This document shows, in pieces, positions 1-5,604 of a stretch of DNA of 13,817 nucleotides. The stretch comes from CAYTRS01 sp964440305. GTDB taxonomy: Bacteria; Patescibacteriota; Minisyncoccia; Moranbacterales; JAKLHP01. The stretch is taken from the NCBI GenBank assembly GCA_964440305.1, contig CAYTRS010000017.1, positions 1-13,817 of the forward strand, written 5' to 3'. Position numbers and translations under genes: made by a program. Every line of letters starts with the position of its first letter. Position 1 is the stretch's first letter. A model generated the notes under the pieces. The model saw only the letters and a list, made by a program, of their open reading frames with translations. It did no database searches and was not told where the DNA came from.

Positions 1-217
1 TTGAAACAATAAACGCAATTCCTACGCTTAATAAAAATAGCCACGGTTCCGTGTGGTATTTTCTGTCCAGGTATTTACCGAAAAAAGCTCCGATAATCAC
101 TGGCACCGCAATCCATCCGCTTAGTTTTAAAAATAATTGCAATCCCGGCTGCCACCAAGAAACATTTGGATTTTTATCGCTTTCCATTCGTTGTTTTTCA
201 GGTTCTATACTACCCAT
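1..217 (-). CDS. AtpI/AtpZ-like F1Fo ATP synthase accessory membrane protein (3' end beyond window)
   Basis: The first 72 residues are visible; the gene runs off the left edge. A short charged N-terminus is followed by a first hydrophobic helix at about residues 33-50 containing G-x-x-x-G and then K-Y-L-D-R. A P-W after a short loop leads into a second helix from about residue 58. The pattern G-A-F-F-G-K-Y-L-D-R followed by E-P-W is typical of the small two-helix AtpI/AtpZ proteins encoded just before atpB, which are thought to assist c-ring assembly or Mg/Ca movement. The gene starts 30 bp after tatD. I chose the ATG at 217; a weak GGGGA lies 4 nt upstream. A promoter-like pair overlaps this ATG, so the in-frame ATG at 187 is a possible alternative start. 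The ATP synthase genes are expected to continue to the left, but that is inference. Confidence 0.72.
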   Translation of the reverse strand, partial: MGSIEPEKQRMESDKNPNVSWWQPGLQLFLKLSGWIAVPVIIGAFFGKYLDRKYHTEPWLFLLSVGIAFIVS

Positions 218-244
218 TATTCCCCATTTTTAAAGATAAGTCAA
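216..244 (-). promoter_or_regulatory. Possible sigma70-type promoter overlapping the start of the AtpI-like gene
   Basis: TTGACT (239-244) and AATAAT (216-221) on the minus strand are separated by exactly 17 bp; each matches the consensus at 5 of 6 positions. The -10 hexamer overlaps the ATG at 217, so a transcript from here would need a downstream start (ATG at 187). It may be a chance match in AT-rich sequence. Confidence 0.3.
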
Positions 245-247
245 TAA

Positions 248-1078
248 TTAAAAAGTAAATAATGCTTTTGCGTTTTTGGTAGTAATTTCGGCGACTTCCT
301 CTAAAGAAATTCCTTTAATATTGGCGATTTTTTGAGCGACAAATTTCACATTTTTCGGCTCGTTTCTTTCTCCTTTTTTGGGAACAGGAGTAAGATACGG
401 GCAATCCGTTTCCAGTAAAATATTTTCCAAATCAATTTCTTTGATCAAGCGATCATAGCTTTCACCATAGGTGATTATTCCATTGAGTCCGATTTTAAAG
501 CCCAGTTCAATGAATTTTTTGGCAGTCTTGTGACTTCCCACAAAACTGTGAATCACTCCCTTTTTTGAAATAGGATTGTTTTTCAAAATTTCCAGCAAAT
601 CATCGTATGCTCCCCAACAATGGATAATCATCGGCTTTCCCGCTTCATTAGCAATTTTTATTGTTTCATTAAAAACCTTCTTTTGCTTTTTCTTTATTTC
701 ATCTATATTATCCCCTTCCTCAAAATGATGATAATCCAATCCAACTTCTCCAATTGCCACAACTTTTTTGTTTTTTGCAAGTTCCAAATATTTTTGATAA
801 TCAAAATCCTCGCCTTTCGTACTTATTTCAACAGTATCCAATTCGTCGGCATCATGATAGACATATTTTCCGGTTTTGAGCTGAATTGGATGAATTCCCA
901 CCGCCGCATAAATTCCTTCCTGATATTTTTCCGCCATTTCTACTGCCCGCCTGCTCGTTGAAAACTGGGATCCTACATTAATCATCCAAATCCCCTCAGA
1001 AAGACTGTTTTTCACAACTTCATCCGCGTCATCTTTAAATGCGTTAAAGTTGACATGAGCATGAGTATCAATCAACAT
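248..1078 (-). CDS. tatD: TatD-family metal-dependent deoxyribonuclease/hydrolase
   Basis: This 276-residue protein has the usual TatD length. TatD proteins are TIM-barrel metal-dependent hydrolases with 3'-5' DNase activity linked to repair and quality control. The metal-ligand signatures are present in order: H-A-H at residues 6-8, G-E-V-G-L-D-Y-H around E111, I-I-H at 153, a second H at 177 (V-I-H-S-F), and L-E-T-D-C-P-Y-L with D225. The C-terminal R-N-E-P motif is also present. The stretch of about residues 66-95 looks longer than in typical TatD proteins. The start codon overlaps the metG stop by one base (TAATG), so translation is probably coupled. metG-tatD adjacency is common in bacteria. 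The exact substrate is not evident from sequence. Confidence 0.93.
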   Translation of the reverse strand: MLIDTHAHVNFNAFKDDADEVVKNSLSEGIWMINVGSQFSTSRRAVEMAEKYQEGIYAAVGIHPIQLKTGKYVYHDADELDTVEISTKGEDFDYQKYLELAKNKKVVAIGEVGLDYHHFEEGDNIDEIKKKQKKVFNETIKIANEAGKPMIIHCWGAYDDLLEILKNNPISKKGVIHSFVGSHKTAKKFIELGFKIGLNGIITYGESYDRLIKEIDLENILLETDCPYLTPVPKKGERNEPKNVKFVAQKIANIKGISLEEVAEITTKNAKALFTF

Positions 1079-2493
1079 TATTTTATTCTTTGGAATAAAG
1101 GTTCGGTTTTTTTAGTCTCCAGCGCTTTTTTAATCTTTGCAGAAGTATCTGGCATAAATGGTTTTATGAGTTGAGATATTAGATAGAGATCTGAGATTAA
1201 TTTTTCCATAACTTCTTTGAACTTATTTTCATCATTCTTAGTCAATTCCCACGGCTTATTATCTTCAATAAACTTATTAGATTCTGTAATAATATCCCAG
1301 ATTTTTTCTATTGCTCGAGACAATTCAAGATTGTTTATAAATTTGGAAATTTGGTCATTTGAAATTGTTTGGAAATTGGAAATTGGAAATTGGAAATTCT
1401 GAGCGAGTTTGATAACTCGCGAAGTTAGGTTGCCTAATCCATTTGCCAAATCTGCATTATATTTTTCAGTCATTCTTTCCCAAGAAACATCCACATCTTC
1501 GCCAAAATTACCGCCCATTCCCAAAAGAAGATAACGAGTTCCGTCAATTCCAAATTTTTCCACCATTTCTTCCGGAGTAATAAGATTCCCTAAACTTTTA
1601 CTCATCTTATCCCCTTTTGAAGTGATGAAACCATTGATAAAAATCTGTCTGGAGCTTGGAATACCCGCTGACATCAAAAGAGCCTGCCACATTGCTGATT
1701 GCTGGCGCAAATTATCCTTTCCAGCAAGCTGGATTGCCGGCCACCATTTGTTGAATTTATCCGTATCATTAGGCCAGCCAATTGCAGAAATATAGTTTAC
1801 TAAAGCCTCAAACCAGACATACATTACATGCTCCGAATCACTAGGAACTTCAACTCCCCAAGGCATCTTGCTTTTAAGCCTTGAGATGCTGAAATCTTCC
1901 AAGCCCCCTTCAATAAAGCTTTTTATTTCATTCATTCTTTTTTTTGGAACAACAAAATCAGGATTTTTTTCATATAGTTCCAGGAGTTGTTTTTGATAGT
2001 TGGAAAATTTAAAGAAATAATTCTCTTCTTCGATAATCTCAATTTCCAAATTCGGATGCAACAGACATTTTCCACCAACAAGTTCAGAATCAGTTTTCTC
2101 TAATTCGCATCCGACGCAATATTTTATTTTATAATTTTTCTTATATATGTCACCTTTCTTATCACATTTCTTCCAAAATTCCTGTGTAGCTTCAATATGA
2201 TGTTTATCGGTAGTTCTAATAAAATTATCCCAACTTAAATTCAGTACTTCTTGAAGAGCCAGAAAATCTTTCACTTGTTTGTTGCAATAATCCTGCACTT
2301 CCATTCCAAGTTCTTGTGCCTTCCGGAAAATCTTGAGCCCATGTTCATCACTTCCCGTGTTAAAAAAAACCTCATCGCCTTTTTCGCGATGAAATCTTGC
2401 AAAAACATCCGCTTGCAAAATTTCCCTTGCAAAACCAATATGCGGCTTATTGTTTATATAAGGAAGCGTAGTTGTGATGTAAAACTTATTCAT
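1078..2493 (-). CDS. metG: Methionyl-tRNA synthetase with a variant HIGH motif
   Basis: Cytosolic class I aminoacyl-tRNA synthetase that charges tRNA-Met, 471 residues. It has the Rossmann start Y-I-T-T-T-L-P-Y-I-N, the T-G-S-D-E-H-G motif (residues 46-52), a single zinc knuckle C-V-G-C ... C-L-L-H (126-146), K-M-S-K-S at 296-300 and an alpha-helical anticodon-binding domain. There is no C-terminal tRNA-binding OB domain, which agrees with the short length. Two motif positions differ from the common pattern: HIGH reads H-I-G-F (18-21), and the methionine-site segment normally containing F-H reads R-Q-Q (263-265). Residues 366-375 (N-F-Q-F-P-I-S-N-F-Q) are encoded by four tandem heptamers. The gene starts 30 bp after the coiled-coil gene with no Shine-Dalgarno site, and its stop overlaps the tatD start. 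Confidence 0.95.
   Translation of the reverse strand: MNKFYITTTLPYINNKPHIGFAREILQADVFARFHREKGDEVFFNTGSDEHGLKIFRKAQELGMEVQDYCNKQVKDFLALQEVLNLSWDNFIRTTDKHHIEATQEFWKKCDKKGDIYKKNYKIKYCVGCELEKTDSELVGGKCLLHPNLEIEIIEEENYFFKFSNYQKQLLELYEKNPDFVVPKKRMNEIKSFIEGGLEDFSISRLKSKMPWGVEVPSDSEHVMYVWFEALVNYISAIGWPNDTDKFNKWWPAIQLAGKDNLRQQSAMWQALLMSAGIPSSRQIFINGFITSKGDKMSKSLGNLITPEEMVEKFGIDGTRYLLLGMGGNFGEDVDVSWERMTEKYNADLANGLGNLTSRVIKLAQNFQFPISNFQTISNDQISKFINNLELSRAIEKIWDIITESNKFIEDNKPWELTKNDENKFKEVMEKLISDLYLISQLIKPFMPDTSAKIKKALETKKTEPLFQRIK
1343..1366. repeat. 24-bp copy A of a dispersed word repeat, inside metG
   Basis: This 24-bp stretch matches the spacer segment at 2493-2516 at 22 of 24 positions, in the same orientation (differences at 1345/2495 and 1356/2506). 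It lies 4 bp from the GGAAATT array and forms part of the same low-complexity block in the metG coding sequence. Confidence 0.85.
1371..1398. repeat. Four exact tandem GGAAATT heptamers inside metG
   Basis: On the plus strand four perfect 7-bp units start at 1371, 1378, 1385 and 1392. On the coding strand they read AATTTCC and encode N-F-Q-F-P-I-S-N-F-Q at MetRS residues 366-375, between the KMSKS region and the anticodon-binding helices. The heptamer is free of stop codons in all six frames, so it can expand in coding sequence without directly creating a stop. Confidence 0.95.
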
Positions 2494-2516
2494 TAGAAAT
2501 TTGGTAATTTGAAATT
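2493..2516. repeat. 24-bp copy B of the dispersed word repeat, in the spacer upstream of metG
   Basis: This fills most of the 30-bp spacer between the coiled-coil gene and metG, and its last base overlaps the metG start codon. It matches 1343-1366 at 22 of 24 positions. Internally it consists of GAAATTTG/GTAATTTG-type words at about 8-bp spacing. No Shine-Dalgarno site is present. Confidence 0.8.
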
Positions 2517-2523
2517 CCGATTA

Positions 2524-3768
2524 TTAGCCTCCCAATTTGCTTTCATAATTATCCGCCCAGTATTTTACTCGATCGCAATACCATTGGTATTTGCTGGAAG
2601 TCGTTCCGGAAAGATAGAGCTTCGCGGCGTTGCATTCTCCGCTTTTGGAAGTTGCTCCGCCTTTGGCAAGTTTGAGCGCCATTCCAGTCACACCATCAGT
2701 AAGATTCCAAGGATCCGGGGGATTATGCCCGGTTTTTGAGGCAATTGAAGCCTTATATCCCATCCACGTATCTGACATAAACTGCGCCACGCCCATCGCT
2801 CCTCCAGTGCCATTATAGCTTTTTGGAGGACAGGAAACTTTCTGTTTTTTCCAATTGTAATCTAATGATTCGCAAATATCCTTGAAAATACCCAGGCGGT
2901 ATTTGCTCATATTGCTTTTGTCCGCCGTGCATCCTCCGGTGAATCTTCCAAGATCCGATTCTACTACCAACATTCCCATTAAAAAGTCTTTTCGAACGCC
3001 AGTCGCCTTGGAAGCAAATTTGGCCGCATCAGAAATGTCTTTGGCATTATATGATTTTCCCAAATAACTGGAAAGATTGCTCCGCAATTTTGAAAGTTTT
3101 GCATTCAGCTCTCCGATAGTAGCGTCTTTTTGCTTGATTTCGGTTTGGGTTTCGGTCTTATCGACAACTAAAGCCTTGTGCTGGGCTTCTTTCATATCCA
3201 AAAGGCGCTCATGCTCTTCCTTGTTTTCCTCTATATTGGTTTTATCTTCTTCGATGTCGCCCAATGATTCATCTATTTCTTCTACAATTTCTGATATTTT
3301 GTCGTTGACAAAAATCGTACGATCGGAATTTCCCATGAAGCTTGAAACATTGCTGACATTTAATATCGCATATAATAGAGGATTTTTTTTACTGTAATAA
3401 ACATCCTGCATAAGCCCCTTAAGAATCTCTTTTTGTATCATAATTTTTTTCTGAAGCTGGTCTATTTCTTTTTCTTTCCGCTTAATTGAGTTTTCCGCTT
3501 CCTCAATCATGCTTTCGGTTTTATTGATCTGGGCTTGCGTATAACTGACCGATCCCTGAATCTGCTGGAGCTCTTTTTCAAGATTAAGCTTCGCTTTTTC
3601 CTCCTTCTCCAGCTTATTCTCAATCTTTTCAATTGAATCCTTTATATCTCCTTCATCTTCAGCAATAGCTTTATAAGTGCTTACTGAAAAAAATTCAAAG
3701 AACACAAAGACAGCCAGAAAAGCCGAAAAAGACAGCAAAATAATTTTTTTCCCAATATTTGCTTCCAT
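2524..3768 (-). CDS. Exported coiled-coil protein fused to a lytic-transglycosylase-like domain
   Basis: The 414-residue protein has an uncleaved anchor or signal segment at about residues 8-30. Long charged coiled coils follow at about 38-120 and 155-235, resembling the PcsB/CwlO/EnvC N-domain that couples to FtsEX. The C-terminal domain from about residue 240 looks like a lytic transglycosylase of the MltB/SLT type: V-V-E-S at 268-271 with E270 as the likely catalytic acid, G-G-A-M-G-V-A-Q-F-M (322-331), D-P-W-N-L-T-D (352-358) and A-A-K-L-Y-L-S-G (381-388). Five cysteines (280, 299, 313, 379, 398) fall in the exported domain and could form disulfides. The likely role is glycan-strand cleavage during growth or division, with the coiled coil as regulator; this is inference. 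The gene ends in tandem TAATAA and appears to be transcribed leaderless. Confidence 0.82.
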   Translation of the reverse strand: MEANIGKKIILLSFSAFLAVFVFFEFFSVSTYKAIAEDEGDIKDSIEKIENKLEKEEKAKLNLEKELQQIQGSVSYTQAQINKTESMIEEAENSIKRKEKEIDQLQKKIMIQKEILKGLMQDVYYSKKNPLLYAILNVSNVSSFMGNSDRTIFVNDKISEIVEEIDESLGDIEEDKTNIEENKEEHERLLDMKEAQHKALVVDKTETQTEIKQKDATIGELNAKLSKLRSNLSSYLGKSYNAKDISDAAKFASKATGVRKDFLMGMLVVESDLGRFTGGCTADKSNMSKYRLGIFKDICESLDYNWKKQKVSCPPKSYNGTGGAMGVAQFMSDTWMGYKASIASKTGHNPPDPWNLTDGVTGMALKLAKGGATSKSGECNAAKLYLSGTTSSKYQWYCDRVKYWADNYESKLGG

Positions 3769-3774
3769 GAATGT

Positions 3775-3803
3775 ATTTTAGCATTTTATGCTATTTGATT
3801 CAA
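3775..3803 (-). promoter_or_regulatory. Extended -10 promoter giving an apparently leaderless mRNA
   Basis: On the minus strand TTGAAT (3798-3803) and TAAAAT (3775-3780) are 17 bp apart, and the -10 is preceded by TGC, which makes it an extended -10. Only six bases separate the -10 from the ATG at 3768, so the expected transcription start falls on or next to the A of the start codon. A perfect 5-bp inverted repeat AGCAT/ATGCT (3780-3792, 3-nt loop) overlaps the promoter and could be an operator. Confidence 0.68.
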
Positions 3804-3811
3804 TACTAACA

Positions 3812-3836
3812 AAAACCCCGCTTTTGGCAGGGTTTT
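3812..3836 (-). terminator. Intrinsic terminator after the bL25 gene
   Basis: The stem AAAACCC (3812-3818) pairs with GGGTTTT (3830-3836); after one C/A mismatch, GC/GC extends it to a 5-nt loop. On the minus strand the stem is followed by a run of U (the last stem bases plus one more, then GUU). It lies about 35 bp after the bL25 stop and immediately before the promoter of the next unit. Confidence 0.85.
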
Positions 3837-3870
3837 CTCTGTTGGAAGGTTTTTTAATTAATAACATTTA

Positions 3871-4569
3871 TTATTTTTTTGGCTTTTCTTCGAGTTTGAC
3901 TTCCCCCTCTCCCCTTTCTTCTTCATCTTCTTTCTTTTCTTCTTTTACAACCCCTTCCACTTTGGTGACATCTTCTTCAACCTTTTCTTCAAGCTTGGCC
4001 AATTCCTCATCGCTTCGCGGAGGTTCAACCAAGGCAATTACTGAATCTTTCTCAACAAGCACTTCAACCTTTTCGGGAATTTTCAGGTCCGCAACTTTCA
4101 AATGATCCTCAAAAGTTTTTAATGCTGAAACGTCGGCTTCTATTTGATGAGGGAGGTCCGCCGGAAAGCAGCTTACTGGAATTTCATCCATATTTTTTAC
4201 CAGAATTCCCCCCAGTTCCTTTACTGCCGGAGATTCTCCGATAAATTCAAGCGGGATTTCGGTTTCAATCTTTTCATCCATTCTGATTTTGAAAAAATCA
4301 ATGTGCGAAAGCTTATCACTTACAGGATCGGATTGGACGTCATAGATAATAACATTATTTTTTTCTCCACTTTCCATATCCAACTCTATAACCGTATTTT
4401 CTCCTGCATCCGAGAAAACCTTTTTGAATTCCAAATAATCCACCCACAGGTTTTGCGGCTTTGTTTTATGCCCATATATGACTCCTGGAATAAGGCCTTC
4501 TTTTCGGTACTTTTTCACACCCTTGCCTACTATGTCCCTTTCTTTCGATTTTAAAATTATTTTATCCAT
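3871..4569 (-). CDS. rplY: 50S ribosomal protein bL25 (TL5/Ctc form) with acidic tail
   Basis: This 232-residue protein binds 5S rRNA in the large subunit. The N-terminal L25 domain is clear (K-S-K-E-R, then G-K-G and L-I-P-G-V-I-Y-G, residues 7-33). It is followed by the Ctc/TL5 beta domain with S-D-K-L-S-H-I-D-F-F (84-93) and I-P-V-S-C (130-134). The C-terminal 45 residues are almost entirely E, K, D and V, so probably disordered. I chose the ATG at 4569. An in-frame ATG at 4671 would add 34 residues but lies upstream of the promoter -10 at 4628-4633, and the added sequence does not resemble L25. The gene appears monocistronic, with its own promoter and terminator. No Shine-Dalgarno site precedes the start. 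Confidence 0.92.
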   Translation of the reverse strand: MDKIILKSKERDIVGKGVKKYRKEGLIPGVIYGHKTKPQNLWVDYLEFKKVFSDAGENTVIELDMESGEKNNVIIYDVQSDPVSDKLSHIDFFKIRMDEKIETEIPLEFIGESPAVKELGGILVKNMDEIPVSCFPADLPHQIEADVSALKTFEDHLKVADLKIPEKVEVLVEKDSVIALVEPPRSDEELAKLEEKVEEDVTKVEGVVKEEKKEDEEERGEGEVKLEEKPKK

Positions 4570-4600
4570 ACATTTTAAATTTTGCCGATTAAATAAAAAT

Positions 4601-4617
4601 AGAACTCTTCGGGTTCT
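4601..4617 (-). promoter_or_regulatory. Small hairpin in the bL25 mRNA leader
   Basis: AGAAC and GTTCT pair across a short loop (7-bp stem including one mismatch in the minus-strand RNA, loop GAA). AUUUUUAUUU follows in the leader. It lies between the predicted start of transcription and the bL25 start codon, so it could act as an attenuator or autoregulatory site. The stem is weak. Confidence 0.3.
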
Positions 4618-4627
4618 TTCTTGTTTA

Positions 4628-4655
4628 ATTATACATAAAAGGGAATATTTTGCAA
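4628..4655 (-). promoter_or_regulatory. Sigma70-type promoter for bL25
   Basis: A perfect TATAAT (4628-4633) lies 16 bp from TTGCAA (4650-4655, 4 of 6 matches) on the minus strand. It sits directly downstream of the terminator of the preceding unit and predicts a leader of about 50 nt. Confidence 0.7.
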
Positions 4656-4675
4656 GATTTTGCAGACACATAGAG

Positions 4676-4699
4676 AAAAGGGCTTTTTAAGGCCCTCTT
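4676..4699 (-). terminator. Intrinsic terminator after the mechanosensitive-channel-like gene
   Basis: AGGGC (4679-4683) pairs with GCCCT (4692-4696) over an 8-nt AT-rich loop, and the stem extends outward past one mismatch. On the minus strand GCCC is followed by UUUUCUC. It lies about 55 bp after the stop codon at 4754. Confidence 0.72.
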
Positions 4700-4753
4700 C
4701 AAAAACATTTCGGTTATTTTGTGCCGACTCTTCGAAAACAGAGTTTTCCTTTC

Positions 4754-5440
4754 TTATTTATTGGTAATATCTTCCCTGATTTTTCTAAGCATCATTGCCG
4801 CTTCTTCCTTTCCTCCAAGTCCGAAAGCCAAGCCAATGGCTAAAGACAGCGCCGCTACCAATCCTATGAAAATGGTGTTTACCAAAGAAACTGCGATTCC
4901 CAATTGGATAAGAGCCGCCAAAATTCCAAAAATTATCACCGACCACTTTATCAACGTGGCAAGCAGTGATGCGCTCATAACCCCGGCTATCTTGGTACTG
5001 GAACGGACAGCGTGATAGACAAAATTTGCAAATAGGAAAGTTACTGACAGAATAATCGTGGCTATGACAATATTGGGAATATACAGAATAACACTATTGA
5101 GAAAGCCGGAAACTTGGTCGAGCTTCAGAATATCCGTCGCCGCCATCAAAAACACCAATACCAGAAACCATTTTATCAACTCTCCGAAAAATTTAGAAAT
5201 TTTTACCTGTACTCCGGCTTTTCCAAAATAATCAGGAAGCCTTAATTTTTCAGCTGCCTTGTCAAAGCGAAGTGTGGAAAAAATTTTTTCCGCAAATTTT
5301 CCCAATGCCGCCGCCACAACCAGCCCAACAAAGAAAACCAGGATAGCGCCGATCAAGGCGGGAACAAAATCAATAAACCTTTCCCAGAGACTGATCAATG
5401 AGAATGACACTGCTTCCCCCCAATTTTGAACTGGACTCAT
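4754..5440 (-). CDS. Small mechanosensitive-ion-channel-like (conserved TM helix) membrane protein
   Basis: The 228-residue protein has about five hydrophobic helices (roughly 25-47, 88-103, 116-145, 163-183, 188-209). The glycine/alanine-rich final helix A-A-L-S-L-A-I-G-L-A-F-G-L-G-G (196-210) resembles the pore helix region of MscS-like and conserved-TM-helix proteins. The soluble beta domain of true MscS is absent, so gating and ion selectivity cannot be stated. I chose the ATG at 5440 because a canonical Shine-Dalgarno site ends 4 nt before it; the upstream in-frame GTG at 5458 lies on the far side of that site. It is the last gene of the unit before a terminator and follows the O-antigen-ligase-like gene by 164 bp. 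A role in osmotic release is inference. Confidence 0.75.
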   Translation of the reverse strand: MSPVQNWGEAVSFSLISLWERFIDFVPALIGAILVFFVGLVVAAALGKFAEKIFSTLRFDKAAEKLRLPDYFGKAGVQVKISKFFGELIKWFLVLVFLMAATDILKLDQVSGFLNSVILYIPNIVIATIILSVTFLFANFVYHAVRSSTKIAGVMSASLLATLIKWSVIIFGILAALIQLGIAVSLVNTIFIGLVAALSLAIGLAFGLGGKEEAAMMLRKIREDITNK

Positions 5441-5604
5441 ATCTTCACCTCCCTTCACTGAAAAAAATAAATATTATCAACCCCGAAGCTAATCCCAAAA
5501 CTTTTTGCGGAAAGCCACGAGGAGCTAATCAGTATTCCTGTCTCTTATATTTTTTCAATCTTTCACGGCCTTGGCGGAGGAGGATCGAAATCTCCCCATT
5601 TGTT
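5441..5604. other. Spacer with a direct repeat upstream of the channel-like gene
   Basis: This spacer encodes no convincing protein. The plus strand carries GAAGCTAATC (5485-5494) and GGAGCTAATC (5521-5530), a direct repeat matching at 9 of 10 positions and 36 bp apart. A possible -10 (GATAAT on the minus strand, 5473-5478) lies 6 bp downstream of the proximal copy, but I find no convincing -35. I see no T-rich terminator for the upstream gene, so read-through is possible. Confidence 0.4.
5445..5454 (-). promoter_or_regulatory. Canonical Shine-Dalgarno site of the channel-like gene
   Basis: AGGGAGGTGA on the minus strand includes the eight-base GGAGGTGA, complementary to the 3' end of 16S rRNA, and ends 4 nt before the ATG at 5440. 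It decides the start codon. It is the only strong site of this kind among the starts in the window. Confidence 0.92.

Noticed and set aside
620..961. Plus-strand open frames such as 620-961, 3077-3397, 10675-11202 and 12873-13247
   Set aside because: They lie antisense to well-supported genes, have low-complexity or unfamily-like composition and lack start signals; they are shadows of the minus-strand genes.
4570..4671. N-terminal extension of bL25 by 34 residues
   Set aside because: A perfect TATAAT lies inside the extension and the added sequence does not resemble L25; the ATG at 4569 begins exactly with the family N-terminus.
4709..4735. ACTC/GAGT hairpin after the channel-like gene
   Set aside because: Stem of four to five pairs with a large loop; the better terminator for this gene is at 4676-4699.
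5441..5458. GTG start for the channel-like protein
   Set aside because: The in-frame GTG at 5458 lies upstream of the canonical Shine-Dalgarno site, which serves the ATG at 5440.
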